Origin: Microvirga flocculans ATCC BAA-817
GTDB lineage: Bacteria > Pseudomonadota > Alphaproteobacteria > Rhizobiales > Beijerinckiaceae
Assembly (NCBI RefSeq): GCF_000518665.1
Contig: NZ_JAEA01000008.1
Span: 62,001 to 126,000, forward strand
Length of the DNA stretch: 64,000 bases
Direction of reading: 5' to 3'
The translations under genes and the position numbers were made by a program. Below are positions 46,044-53,825 of this stretch, in pieces. Under the pieces are notes generated by a model that worked only from the letters and a program-made list of their open reading frames with translations, searched no databases and was not told where the DNA came from. The first letter of the stretch is position 1; every line of letters begins with the position of its first letter.

Positions 46044-47254
46044 GGCCGCGCTCCCGGCATAGGCTCATTCGACGCGGCATCCTTCCGGGCTGCTTGCGTC
46101 TCGGCCTTCATTGGAACCGGCCGCACGGCCTGGCCGGGACGGACGCGGATCACGCCGTCGACGATCACCCTGTCTCCTCCTTTAAGCCCCTCCCGCACGA
46201 TCCATCCGGTCGGAATCTCGACGCCCAACCTGATCGGGCGGATCTGCGCGATGTCATTGGCGCCCAGGACATAGACCGACGGCCCCTGAGGTCCCTGGCT
46301 CACGGCCTGTTGCGGAACGACGATGGCGTTCGGATAAGTCACACCCAGGAGGCGGACACGGACGAACTGACCGGGCAGCAGCACGCCGTCGGGGTTCGGA
46401 AAGATCGCCCGCGCCTGGATGGTGCCCGTCTGCGGATCGACCCGTTGAGCGGCCGTATCGATCTTGCCGAGCTGAGGATAGACGGTCTGCCGCCCGAAAT
46501 GCAGCTCCACGCCCAGCTCCTTTTCCGAGATCGGTTTAGCCCTCTTTTCGTTGAGCTCGCGGAAAGCCTGCCCCTCTTCGTCCGAAAAGGAAAAGTTCAC
46601 ATAGGCCGGATCGATCTGGGAAATGGTCGTCAGCAGAGTCTGCTGCGCCTGGATAAGCGCTCCCTCGGGCGGGGACACGAGCGAAGTGATGCCGCCGGCC
46701 GGGGCCGTGACCCTGGTATAGCTCAGATTCAGCTTCGCGTTCCGAACCTCGGCCTCGGCGGCCTGGACACCGGCCCGGCCCTGATCGCGCTGGGAGATGG
46801 CGTCCTGAAGCTGCGCCTCCGTTGAAACGCCGCGGCGGGCCAGCGGCTCGATCCGCGCGAAATTCTCCTCGGCCTGCTTGAGCGCGGCCTGAGCTTGCTG
46901 CTGTTGAGCCTCGGCCCGGTTCAGCGCAACCTCATAAGGCTCCGGATCGATCTGGAAGAGAAGCTGGTCCTGCTCGACGCGCGCGCCCTCCTCATAGTCC
47001 CGCTTGAGCAGGAGGCCTCCGACGCGCGGCCGCACTTCGATATCCCTGTAGCCGGCGACACGGCCCGCATATTCCACCGGCAGCGGCACTTCCGCGGGCT
47101 GAACCACAATGATCCCGACCTGGGGCGGCGGCTGAGCGGGCGCCGAAGTCGTCCGTGACGGAGAGGACGCCTCATGTGAGCGAAAGACGAAGAAATATGC
47201 CCCCGCCGCCAAAACGATGACTGCGACAGCAGCAAGGAGGATGCGCCTGGCCAA
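46040..47254 (-). CDS. RND efflux periplasmic adaptor (membrane fusion protein)
   Basis: A 404-residue AcrA/MexA-type adaptor linking the pump to an outer-membrane channel. The N-terminal hydrophobic anchor ([20 protein letters not shown]) lacks a lipobox cysteine, so it is membrane-anchored rather than lipidated. Then come barrel-sandwich hybrid halves ([19 protein letters not shown] and [13 protein letters not shown]) flanking an alpha-hairpin (about 105-180) and a beta-barrel region. The TTG start at 47254 has GGAGGG 4 nt upstream, which fixes it. A degenerate proline/alanine-rich C-terminus ends the protein. Confidence 0.93.
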   Translation of the reverse strand: MARRILLAAVAVIVLAAGAYFFVFRSHEASSPSRTTSAPAQPPPQVGIIVVQPAEVPLPVEYAGRVAGYRDIEVRPRVGGLLLKRDYEEGARVEQDQLLFQIDPEPYEVALNRAEAQQQQAQAALKQAEENFARIEPLARRGVSTEAQLQDAISQRDQGRAGVQAAEAEVRNAKLNLSYTRVTAPAGGITSLVSPPEGALIQAQQTLLTTISQIDPAYVNFSFSDEEGQAFRELNEKRAKPISEKELGVELHFGRQTVYPQLGKIDTAAQRVDPQTGTIQARAIFPNPDGVLLPGQFVRVRLLGVTYPNAIVVPQQAVSQGPQGPSVYVLGANDIAQIRPIRLGVEIPTGWIVREGLKGGDRVIVDGVIRVRPGQAVRPVPMKAETQAARKDAASNEPMPGARP

Positions 47255-47626
47255 TTTGCCCTCCGGAATTCTGTGGCCCCTGCCCCATCACCAGGGCACC
47301 CGCTATGGCATTCTCGGTCGAGCCCGGCGGCACGGCAGCCGGATCTCCCTGCATTTCTTGCCATCGGCAGGTCCCCTCGGTTCTTAAATGGAGCATCCCG
47401 GTAAGAGTCGAAGGCCCAGGCTGGGAAAATATCTCTCGCTTTTACGACGAAGATCAGAGGCGTCGGATCCGAAGGGGCCGTTCCATCTCCACGCGCCCAT
47501 GGCTCCGACAGATTAACGGCCGTTAACAAATCATGTCCTTCTGTCGGCTTCCTGACAGACTAACGAAGCCGAACAGGTATGATTCACATCAACAACAGAA
47601 TGAATCGACTTGAGGGGGGCACAACC
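47255..47626. promoter_or_regulatory. Divergent regulatory region with perfect 14-bp palindrome
   Basis: A 372-bp region between the efflux operon and a small + strand transcript. TTAACGGCCGTTAA at 47513-47526 is a perfect 14-bp palindrome, and a second imperfect dyad CTGTCGG/CTGACAG lies at 47541-47558. These are candidates for operator sites of an unlinked regulator acting on the efflux pump, the small ORFs, or both. Confidence 0.5.
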
Positions 47627-47692
47627 ATGGCCATCCGTAAGTCGTCCCGCCTCCGTTTTCAGAGGAAAGGGCGGCTGCACTTCGGACCATAA
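47627..47692 (+). CDS. Possible 21-residue basic leader peptide
   Basis: A short frame, MAIRKSSRLRFQRKGRLHFGP, preceded by a very strong GAGGGGGG Shine-Dalgarno. It ends 8 bp before the next small start codon. Nothing resembles a known leader peptide. It may be a true micro-peptide, a translational coupler, or chance. Confidence 0.4.
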   Translation: MAIRKSSRLRFQRKGRLHFGP

Positions 47693-47700
47693 GGTGCTGA

Positions 47701-47898
47701 ATGAGAAACAGGAAAAAGAAGTCGAACGGTTCTGAGCCTCGGCGCATCGCCAAACTTGAGCGGGAACTCAAGGCCGTAGAGGCCCAGATCGCACTCCTTG
47801 AAAAAGACACGAGCCTCGATCTTGCGAAACAGGATCACTTCGTTCTCTGGCGACGGCCGAACCTCTTTGCGCCGTGGCCCTTAGGGTTACAGCATTAA
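47701..47898 (+). CDS. Small basic coiled-coil protein (hypothetical)
   Basis: A 65-residue frame beginning MRNRKKKSNGSEPRR, followed by a short coiled-coil-like helix (IAKLERELKAVEAQIALLEKD, about residues 17-37). AAGGTG lies 4 nt before the ATG, inside the preceding 21-residue ORF's end. It converges with the SDR gene. I recognise no family; the good ribosome site and the heptad pattern are the only support. Confidence 0.45.
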   Translation: MRNRKKKSNGSEPRRIAKLERELKAVEAQIALLEKDTSLDLAKQDHFVLWRRPNLFAPWPLGLQH

Positions 47899-47930
47899 AG
47901 AGAGTGCAGTCCCACCCTTTGCCGAAACCC

Positions 47931-48698
47931 TCAAAACGGAATTGTCCGCCCGTCCCAGGCAAAAAACTGCCCCGTATCGGCGGAAGTCAGGCCTTCGATG
48001 ACCGCGAGCAGCCGCTGTGCGGCGTCATGCGGCGCAAAAAGCTTTCCTTCCTCGACGCCTGCCTGAAATGGCTCGCTGAGGGCGGTATCGACGGTTCCGG
48101 GATGAAGAGCCACGCAGATTGCATCGGGCTTCTGGCGACGAAGCTCGATCGACAGCGTTCGCATGAATTGGTTCAGTGCGGCTTTTGAAGCGCGATAGCC
48201 GTACCAGCCGCCGAGGCGGTTGTCCTCGATGCTGCCGACGCGGGCCGAGACGACGGCAAAGACACTTTTGCCGTTTTTCGGGAGAAGGGGCAGCATGTGC
48301 TTGGCGACCAGCGCGGGGCCGATGGCGTTCACGCGGAAGCTCCTGGCGAGTTTCTCCGGGTCGAGGCTGCGATAGGTCTTCTCGGGCTGAAAATCCGAAT
48401 CGTGCAGCAATCCTGTTGCAACGACGATCAGGCGCACGGGAGCGCCTTCGGCCAGACTTTGTGCCGCCGCGGCGATGCTGGACTCATGCTCGATATCGAT
48501 CCGTCCCGGTCGGACACCGGGCCCCTCGCCCGTGCCCATTCTACGGGAGAGCGCGTGAACGCTCTCGAATCCCTGTAGCGCCAGAAGCTGTGTGAAAGCC
48601 GATCCGATGCCGCCCGACGCGCCGACAACGAGCGCCCGAGACGGACGATCGAGGCTTCTCAGGAGATCGTCGCTCTCTGCGAAGGATGATTGGGTCAT
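47931..48698 (-). CDS. Short-chain dehydrogenase/reductase (C-factor-like SDR)
   Basis: A 255-residue classical SDR. The nucleotide-binding glycine motif is ALVVGASGGIGSAF near residue 25, and the catalytic YxxxK is in WYGYRASKAALNQF near 180. The NAG motif is replaced by VVATGLLHD, as in the CsgA/C-factor subgroup. A catalytic serine is in VVSARVGS. It probably oxidises or reduces an unidentified small alcohol or ketone with NAD(P)H. It lies 118 bp downstream of the hydroxyproline dehydrogenase gene on the same strand, but probably is not part of that pathway. Confidence 0.9.
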   Translation of the reverse strand: MTQSSFAESDDLLRSLDRPSRALVVGASGGIGSAFTQLLALQGFESVHALSRRMGTGEGPGVRPGRIDIEHESSIAAAAQSLAEGAPVRLIVVATGLLHDSDFQPEKTYRSLDPEKLARSFRVNAIGPALVAKHMLPLLPKNGKSVFAVVSARVGSIEDNRLGGWYGYRASKAALNQFMRTLSIELRRQKPDAICVALHPGTVDTALSEPFQAGVEEGKLFAPHDAAQRLLAVIEGLTSADTGQFFAWDGRTIPF

Positions 48699-48816
48699 CG
48701 GTATGCCTGCCGCGAAAAGGCGTTTCGTCCGGACAAAACCAAATGTCTCCCCGCACCGACACTCACAATGTCGTGCGTCGCGGTTTTCATGACGCGATGG
48801 AGGTGTCCGCTCCCCG

Positions 48817-50052
48817 TCAGAAGCGCTGCGCCGAGAACGGCTTCACATCGACGGGGCTGGTGCCGTTGTCGATCAGTCCCGCCACCATCCGCGCCGTAAC
48901 GGCGGCCTGAGTGAGACCGTAATGGCCGTGCCCGAAGGCATAGACGATGCGGCTGTCCCGTCCCGCCGGCCCGATGACAGGCAGCGAATCCGGGATCGAG
49001 GGGCGAAAGCCCATCCATTGCCTGGCCGCCATGTCCGGATTCAGGTGAGGCAGGAAACGGGAGAGGCGCCGGACCATCGCGTCCGTCCGCCTGTGATTGG
49101 GGCTGGCCTCAAGCCCCGCGAACTCCACCGCGCCCCCCACCCGGTCTCCGGTGTCGAGCGGCGTCGTCACGAATCCCTCGCCCTCGAACATGATCGGCCG
49201 GTTGAGGCCGAATGTCCCCTTGGGATAAGTGGCGTTGTAACCCCGCTCCGTATCCAGCGGTATCCTGTCGCCGAGCTGGGCTGCGAGCGTGCGCGACCAT
49301 GCCCCGGCGGCAATCACGAGCCGGTCGGATTCAATCCGTTCCCCAGCGCCGTCCGTCTCGATGTGAACGGCACCGTCCTTCGGCTCGACGCTCACCGCAT
49401 GAGCCGCGACATGACGGGCGCCGCGTTCGACGGCAAGCCGCAGGATATCGGCGGCCAGCACGGCAGGATCGGACACGTTGCACGCCTCGGGATAAAGAAC
49501 CGCCGCCTCGACGTTGCGCAGAGCAGGCTCCAGCCGTGCAATGTCCTCGGGGCTCAGAACCTCGACGTCGATGCCGAAGCTGCGTTGACGCGCCAGGGTG
49601 CTCTCCGATCCGAGAAAGGCGCTGCGATGCCTCCAGACCGAGAGAATTCCGCGCTCCCTCAGGTGACCCTCCAGGTTCAGCGACGCGAGAAGGTTTTTCC
49701 AGGACGGCAAGGCCTCCGCATTGATGGAGCGGATGGCTGCGATGCTGGCCTTGATCCGCCCGGGCGAGGACGCCAGCAGGAAGCGCGCGAGCCACGGCGC
49801 GAGAGAGGGCAGATAGGTCGGCCGGATGGTCAGGGGACCGAGCGGATCCATCAGCCATCGCGGCAGATTGCGCCACGCTTTCGGCGACGCCAAGGGCATG
49901 ATGTCCGTATGCGCGATCCAACCCGCATTGCCGTCGCTGGGGCGTCCCGGCTTGCCTCCCGGATCGACGAGCACGATGTCGTGCCCCCTGTCGAGCAGCG
50001 TGTGAGCCGTGGCAAGCCCCACGATACCGGCCCCGATGATCGTGATCCGCAT
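48817..50052 (-). CDS. FAD-dependent D-amino-acid dehydrogenase (probable D-hydroxyproline dehydrogenase)
   Basis: A 411-residue DadA-type flavoenzyme. The dinucleotide-binding motif ITIIGAGIVGLATAHTLL opens the protein, and a C-terminal FAD contact (VYAFGHGHYGLTQAA) is near residue 375. In this operon it most likely oxidises cis-4-hydroxy-D-proline, produced by the epimerase encoded just upstream, to pyrroline-4-hydroxy-2-carboxylate. That assignment rests on context, since DadA homologues accept several D-amino acids. The ATG at 50052 (Met before RITIIGAG) is preferred; the frame is open to 50139 but would overlap the epimerase gene. Confidence 0.9.
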   Translation of the reverse strand: MRITIIGAGIVGLATAHTLLDRGHDIVLVDPGGKPGRPSDGNAGWIAHTDIMPLASPKAWRNLPRWLMDPLGPLTIRPTYLPSLAPWLARFLLASSPGRIKASIAAIRSINAEALPSWKNLLASLNLEGHLRERGILSVWRHRSAFLGSESTLARQRSFGIDVEVLSPEDIARLEPALRNVEAAVLYPEACNVSDPAVLAADILRLAVERGARHVAAHAVSVEPKDGAVHIETDGAGERIESDRLVIAAGAWSRTLAAQLGDRIPLDTERGYNATYPKGTFGLNRPIMFEGEGFVTTPLDTGDRVGGAVEFAGLEASPNHRRTDAMVRRLSRFLPHLNPDMAARQWMGFRPSIPDSLPVIGPAGRDSRIVYAFGHGHYGLTQAAVTARMVAGLIDNGTSPVDVKPFSAQRF

Positions 50053-50101
50053 TGATTTATCCCGCTGAAAGAAAGGCGGCTCCGCCTTATGCGGACGCAG
50101 C

Positions 50102-51109
50102 CTAGTCGACCACCTGGAAGCCTTGGGCGAAGGGATCACGGTCGTCGATGAAGATCGTATTGAATCCGGTCACCCTCGCCCATCCTTCGATGGACGGAAT
50201 GATCGCATCCCGGTCGCCGACCTTGGTGCGCCCTTCGATCCGCCCCACGAAGGTCGATCCGATGATGCTCTCATGCACGAACGCCTCGCCTTCCTTCAGG
50301 CGATCCTGGGCCGCGAGATGCGCCATGCGGGCGGAGGTGCCCGTTCCGCAGGGCGACCGGTCGATGGCCTTGTCGCCGTAGAACACGGCGTTGCGCGCCG
50401 ATCCTCCCTCGGTCTGGGCGCGACCGGTCCAGAGAACATGCGTCAGTCGGTTGATGGCCGGGTTCTCGGGATGGGCGATCTGGTAGCGTGCGTTGAAGGC
50501 CTCGCGAAGTTTCGGACTCCAGCGCAGGATGTCGGACGGGTTCACGTCGGCAAGATCGGAATAGCGTTCCTGCGGTCCGACAATCGCATAGAAGTTGCCG
50601 CCATAGGCGACATCGACGGTGATGGGCCCCAGACCCTCCACCTCGACCTCATAACCCGTTCCATACAGGAAGGACGGGATATTGGTGATGCGCACGCGCT
50701 CGACGAACGGCCCGTTCTGCTCGTATCGCGCTTCGACGACGCCGGCGGGCGTATCGAGCCGCAGCAGGCCCGGGATCTTGGGATGGATGAGCCCGTTCTC
50801 GATAGCGATCGTGACCGTGCCGATGGTGCCGTGCCCGCACATGGGCAGGCATCCCGAGGTCTCGATGAACAGGATGCCGACGTCGCAATCGGACCGCGTC
50901 GGCGGATACAGGATCGAGCCGGACATCATGTCGTGGCCGCGCGGCTCGAACATCAGGCCCGTGCGGATCCAGTCGTATTCCGCCAGGAAATGCTGGCGGC
51001 GGTCGAACATCGTCTCCCCCTTCAGCTGGGGAATGCTGCCGCCCGCAACGACGCGGACGGGGTTTCCGCAGGTATGCCCGTCAATGCAGAAATAGGTGTG
51101 GCGCGCCAT
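50102..51109 (-). CDS. 4-hydroxyproline 2-epimerase (proline racemase family)
   Basis: A 335-residue, PLP-independent epimerase that interconverts trans-4-hydroxy-L-proline and cis-4-hydroxy-D-proline. Both catalytic cysteines are visible: SGCLPMCGHGTIG near residue 90 and DRSPCGTGTSARMA near 250. Having Cys in the second position fits the two-Cys epimerases rather than the Thr-type dehydratases. The opening HTYFCIDGHTCGNPVRVV matches the family. The ATG at 51109 (MARHTYF) is preferred over 51121. It lies between the LhpC-type deaminase and the DadA-like dehydrogenase, forming the catabolic operon. Confidence 0.94.
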   Translation of the reverse strand: MARHTYFCIDGHTCGNPVRVVAGGSIPQLKGETMFDRRQHFLAEYDWIRTGLMFEPRGHDMMSGSILYPPTRSDCDVGILFIETSGCLPMCGHGTIGTVTIAIENGLIHPKIPGLLRLDTPAGVVEARYEQNGPFVERVRITNIPSFLYGTGYEVEVEGLGPITVDVAYGGNFYAIVGPQERYSDLADVNPSDILRWSPKLREAFNARYQIAHPENPAINRLTHVLWTGRAQTEGGSARNAVFYGDKAIDRSPCGTGTSARMAHLAAQDRLKEGEAFVHESIIGSTFVGRIEGRTKVGDRDAIIPSIEGWARVTGFNTIFIDDRDPFAQGFQVVD

Positions 51110-51183
51110 GGCCTCGCTCACTGTTCAAGGAAAGGATATGCGCAGACGACGATGGCGGAGCATGATCGCTCCGCCACGGGTTC

Positions 51184-52113
51184 TCAGGCTGCAGGCTTCA
51201 GGCCGACATCCGGCAGGACGGGACGGGTCTTGAGCGCCTTGTCCATGATCGCCTCCACCTCGGCCCGCTCCGCCGCCTCCAGGGCCAGGCGCGGCGGACG
51301 GGTGAGCGCCGAGCCGCGCCCCATGATCTCCTCGCACAGCTTGATGCATTGCACGAGATCGGGACGGGCATCGAGATGGAGCAGAGGCATGAACCACTCG
51401 TAGAGCGCCATCGCCTCTGCGTAGCGTCCCGCCTTGGCCAGCCGGAACAGGGTCTCGCCCTCCTGGGGGAAGGCGTTCGACATGCCGGAGATCCAGCCCG
51501 CGGCGCCGAGCATCACGCTCTCGACCACCACGTCGTCAAGGCCCGCGAACAGGACGAAGCGGTCGCCGACCATGTTCCGCGTGTCGATGAACCGGCGCGT
51601 ATCGCCCGAGGAATCCTTGAAGCAGACAACGGTCTCGCAATCGGCGAGCGAGGCCAGGATCGATGGCGTGACGTCGTTCTTGTAGATCGGAGGATTGTTA
51701 TAAACCATGACCGGCAGATCGGTCGCCTTTGCGACGCCCCTGAAATGCGCGGCGGTCTCATGCGGCTTGGAGGAATAGACCAGCGCGGGCATGACCATGA
51801 CGCCGTCGACTCCGACGCGCGCAGCCTCCCTGGCGACCTCGCTGGCGAACTGGGTGGTGAATTCGGCGATGCCGGCGATCACCGGGACCCGGCCCCGCGC
51901 GGCGCTCTTCGCGGCCTCCATCACGGCCACCTTCTCGGAGCGGCTGAGCGAGGTGTTCTCCCCCACGGTGCCGCAAACGATGAGCCCGGAAACCCCATCG
52001 CGGATCAGCCCGTCCATCACCTTGGCGGTAGCTTCGATATCGAGGTCGAAGTTGGGCTTGAACTGGGTCGTCACCGCGGGAAAGACGCCTTCCCACCCGA
52101 TCTTCTTCGCCAT
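51184..52113 (-). CDS. DapA-family aldolase, probable pyrroline-4-hydroxy-2-carboxylate deaminase
   Basis: A 309-residue TIM-barrel protein of the dihydrodipicolinate synthase/N-acetylneuraminate lyase superfamily. The Schiff-base Lys is in CFKDSSGD near residue 165, the catalytic Tyr in MVYNNPP near 137, and the GTVGENTSL motif replaces the GTTGE of DapA. In hydroxyproline operons this family member (LhpC type) deaminates pyrroline-4-hydroxy-2-carboxylate to alpha-ketoglutarate semialdehyde. The context strongly suggests that reaction. The ATG at 52113 has GGAG 10 nt upstream. It is the first gene of the operon, next to the divergent GntR regulator. Confidence 0.9.
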   Translation of the reverse strand: MAKKIGWEGVFPAVTTQFKPNFDLDIEATAKVMDGLIRDGVSGLIVCGTVGENTSLSRSEKVAVMEAAKSAARGRVPVIAGIAEFTTQFASEVAREAARVGVDGVMVMPALVYSSKPHETAAHFRGVAKATDLPVMVYNNPPIYKNDVTPSILASLADCETVVCFKDSSGDTRRFIDTRNMVGDRFVLFAGLDDVVVESVMLGAAGWISGMSNAFPQEGETLFRLAKAGRYAEAMALYEWFMPLLHLDARPDLVQCIKLCEEIMGRGSALTRPPRLALEAAERAEVEAIMDKALKTRPVLPDVGLKPAA

Positions 52114-52150
52114 TGGATGCTGCTCCTGCCTGGGCATTGAACTTCCATAT

Positions 52151-52172
52151 TGTAGATTGTATAAAATCTACA
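52151..52172. promoter_or_regulatory. Inverted-repeat operator between the hydroxyproline operon and its GntR regulator
   Basis: Perfect 8-bp arms TGTAGATT and AATCTACA are separated by 6 bp (GTATAA). The dyad lies 38 bp upstream of the deaminase ATG and 76 bp upstream of the GntR start, a position suited to repression of the operon. The AT-rich centre may hold the -10 of one promoter. Binding by the adjacent regulator is inferred. Confidence 0.75.
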
Positions 52173-52247
52173 CTGTCAAGCAGGTCTCCGGCCCCTTCTC
52201 CAAGCTTTTGAACCTCCGGGCTTTATGGCCCACAGAGCGCACAATCG

Positions 52248-52958
52248 ATGACAACCTCAGCCATGAGCCCCACGAAGCCCGTGAAGAAGAGCCTCCAGCA
52301 CCGCACCATCTCGGCTTCCGTGGCGGAGGAGCTGCGTCGCCGTATCGTGGACGGAGAATTCAAGGCCGGCGCCCAGCTCCGCCAGGAAGCCCTGGCGACC
52401 GAGTTCGGCGTGAGCCGGATCCCGGTCCGCGAGGCGCTCATGCAGCTCGAGGCCGAAGGGCTCGTGAAGATCCATCCCCATCGCGGGGCGATTGTCTCGG
52501 CGTTGTCACCGTCGGAAGTCGAGGAATTGTTCGACCTGCGGGCGCTGCTCGAGCCACGCCTTCTCAAGGCCTCGGCGCCTCACCTGACGGAGGCCGACTA
52601 TCGCAAGCTGCACGAGATCCTGAACGAATACAGCACGGAGCTCCATGCCATGCATGTGAGCCGCTGGGGCGAGCTGAACCGGGAGTTCCACATGGTCCTC
52701 TATCAGCATGCCGGGCAGCCGCGCTCCCTGGCGATTGTCGCGAACCTGCTGCAGGAATGCGACAGGCATACGCGGCTGCAACTCTCCCTGACCGATGGCC
52801 GCGCGCGGGCCGAAGCCGAGCACGACGAACTTCTACGTCTTTGCGCACAAGGGGAGATCGGCTCAGCCTGCAGGCTCCTGAAGACCCATATCGAGGACGC
52901 CGGAAAGTCGCTCCTGAAATATCTTCAAGAGCATCAAAAGCCGGATGAGGCAGGTTAG
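52248..52958 (+). CDS. GntR-family regulator with FCD domain (probable hydroxyproline operon regulator)
   Basis: A 236-residue regulator with the N-terminal winged helix (ISASVAEELRRRIVDGEF and LATEFGVSRIPVREALMQLEAEGLV, about 20-85) and a C-terminal all-helical FCD domain (about 90-225, LFDLRALLEPRLLKASA). FCD domains usually bind organic acids with a metal held by His/Asp/Glu residues; EFHMVLYQHAGQ and EAEHDELL provide candidates. It diverges from the hydroxyproline operon and probably controls it through the intervening dyad. The ATG at 52248 is the first in frame; ATG 52263 is an alternative. Confidence 0.92.
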   Translation: MTTSAMSPTKPVKKSLQHRTISASVAEELRRRIVDGEFKAGAQLRQEALATEFGVSRIPVREALMQLEAEGLVKIHPHRGAIVSALSPSEVEELFDLRALLEPRLLKASAPHLTEADYRKLHEILNEYSTELHAMHVSRWGELNREFHMVLYQHAGQPRSLAIVANLLQECDRHTRLQLSLTDGRARAEAEHDELLRLCAQGEIGSACRLLKTHIEDAGKSLLKYLQEHQKPDEAG

Positions 52959-53037
52959 CCGAGACAAGCAGGCGACAGGCGAAACTGCCCGCCAAAGGAC
53001 CGTCAGCGGCGTTACAAGACTAACTTTCTGAAAATAA

Positions 53038-53082
53038 TGGCGACTCCGGTAGGGCTCGAACCTACGACCTGCCGCTTAGAAG
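53038..53082 (-). other. attL-type site: 3' half of tRNA-Arg(UCU)
   Basis: Read on the minus strand, this is a tRNA 3' half: anticodon loop CTTCTAA (anticodon UCU, positions 53076-53082), anticodon-stem 3' strand GCGGC, variable loop AGGTC, T-arm GTAGG-TTCGAGC-CCTAC, acceptor strand CGGAGTC, discriminator G and encoded CCA. The sequence beyond the loop (AAGAGA going upstream) cannot pair to complete the anticodon stem, so the gene is broken there. The CCA end faces the host side and the break faces the phage side, as expected when a phage reconstitutes the intact tRNA at the other junction. Confidence 0.85.
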
Positions 53083-53220
53083 TCTCTTGGCTTATCAATA
53101 TTTTCAATGTCTATTCAGACAATCACTCTTTTCTGTAGCCTTGATATCGTTGATTTTTTCGGCCTTGTCTGAATGGAGGCACCTGCTCTTCTCCGCTTCT
53201 CAGGCAGGCTGCAATCCTCC

Positions 53221-53275
53221 AATTTATGTAGCACGAAAACGCTTGACCTTCTCTATTTTTCGTACTACATAAATT
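53221..53275 (+). promoter_or_regulatory. brnTA promoter-operator with 19-bp inverted repeat
   Basis: Arms AATTTATGTAGCACGAAAA (53221-53239) and TTTTCGTACTACATAAATT (53257-53275) match with one mismatch around a 17-bp spacer. A near-consensus promoter lies within: -35 TTGACC at 53243-53248, a 17-bp gap, and -10 TACATA at 53266-53271. The predicted transcription start falls at or next to the brnT ATG (53279), so the transcript may be leaderless. Autoregulation by BrnA is inferred. Confidence 0.75.
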
Positions 53276-53278
53276 CAC

Positions 53279-53542
53279 ATGAAGATTGATTTCGACATCG
53301 CCAAGAGCCTTCGGAACGCCGTCAAGCGCGGCCTCCCCTTCGATCTCGTCGAGGGCTTCGATTGGAACACGGCTCTTGTGGTCGAGGATCTTCGCAGCGA
53401 CTATCCGGAGCGCCGCTTTCAGGCTCTCGGCCTGATCGGCAACAAGCTCCACATGGTCGTGTTTACCCCCATCGAAGGCGGCGTGAGGGTCATCTCCCTC
53501 CGGGCCGCCAGCCGAAAGGAGCGCAGCCGATGGCCAAGATAA
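53279..53542 (+). CDS. brnT: BrnT family toxin
   Basis: An 87-residue type II toxin of the BrnT family (RelE-like ribonuclease fold). The family order is visible: FDIAKSLRNAVKRGLPFD (usually DxxKxxxNxxKHGV), a DYPERRFQALG segment, and the end VRVISLRAASRKERSRW matching the RIISARxAxxxER motif. The His of the KHG motif is replaced by Arg (KRG), which is worth checking against active toxins. The gene overlaps brnA by 13 bp. No strong Shine-Dalgarno is present and the predicted promoter places transcription start at the ATG, consistent with a leaderless mRNA. Confidence 0.85.
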   Translation: MKIDFDIAKSLRNAVKRGLPFDLVEGFDWNTALVVEDLRSDYPERRFQALGLIGNKLHMVVFTPIEGGVRVISLRAASRKERSRWPR

Positions 53543-53823
53543 AGCCGAACCCCTCCCTCATCTCGAAGGACAACCCGGAATGGACGGACGAGGACTTCGC
53601 CCGCGCCAAGCCCCTCGCCGAGGTGCTGCCCGAGCTGGCTGAGGCTGCCAAGCGACCGGGCCGCCCCAAGAGTGAGAACCCGAAGGTGCCGGTCTCGCTG
53701 CGCCTGGAGCCGGACGTGCTCGCCGCCTATCAGAAGCTCGGTAAGGGCTGGCAGGTGCGAATCAATGAGGTGCTGCGCGCCGGCATGCCGAAGCCGCCGT
53801 CGCCGGAACGGAAGAGGGCCTGA
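53530..53823 (+). CDS. brnA: BrnA family antitoxin
   Basis: A 97-residue antitoxin. The N-terminal part includes NPEWTDEDFARAKPLAEVLPEL, a common BrnA opening, then a basic linker (KRPGRPKSENPK) and a C-terminal ribbon-helix-helix-like segment (VPVSLRLEPDVLAAYQKLGKGWQVRINEVLRAGM) that would bind the upstream inverted repeat. It starts inside the end of brnT, as in typical brnTA operons. Together they form a type II addiction module that may stabilise the prophage. Confidence 0.88.
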   Translation: MAKIKPNPSLISKDNPEWTDEDFARAKPLAEVLPELAEAAKRPGRPKSENPKVPVSLRLEPDVLAAYQKLGKGWQVRINEVLRAGMPKPPSPERKRA

Positions 53824-53825
53824 CG

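Larger units (their letters stand above)
52959..53278. other. Host-prophage junction region
   Basis: A 320-bp stretch without a gene. It holds the end of host DNA after the GntR gene, the tRNA-Arg 3' fragment (53038-53082), a short AT-rich prophage segment, and the brnTA operator-promoter (53221-53275). No terminator was found for gntR. Confidence 0.6.

Noticed and set aside
53038..53082. A functional tRNA-Arg gene
   Set aside because: Only the 3' half is present; the D-arm, acceptor 5' strand and anticodon-stem 5' strand are missing.
53087..53272. A 61-residue ORF next to the tRNA fragment
   Set aside because: No ribosome site, low-complexity AT-rich text, and it runs across the brnTA operator; no phage excisionase or integrase motif.
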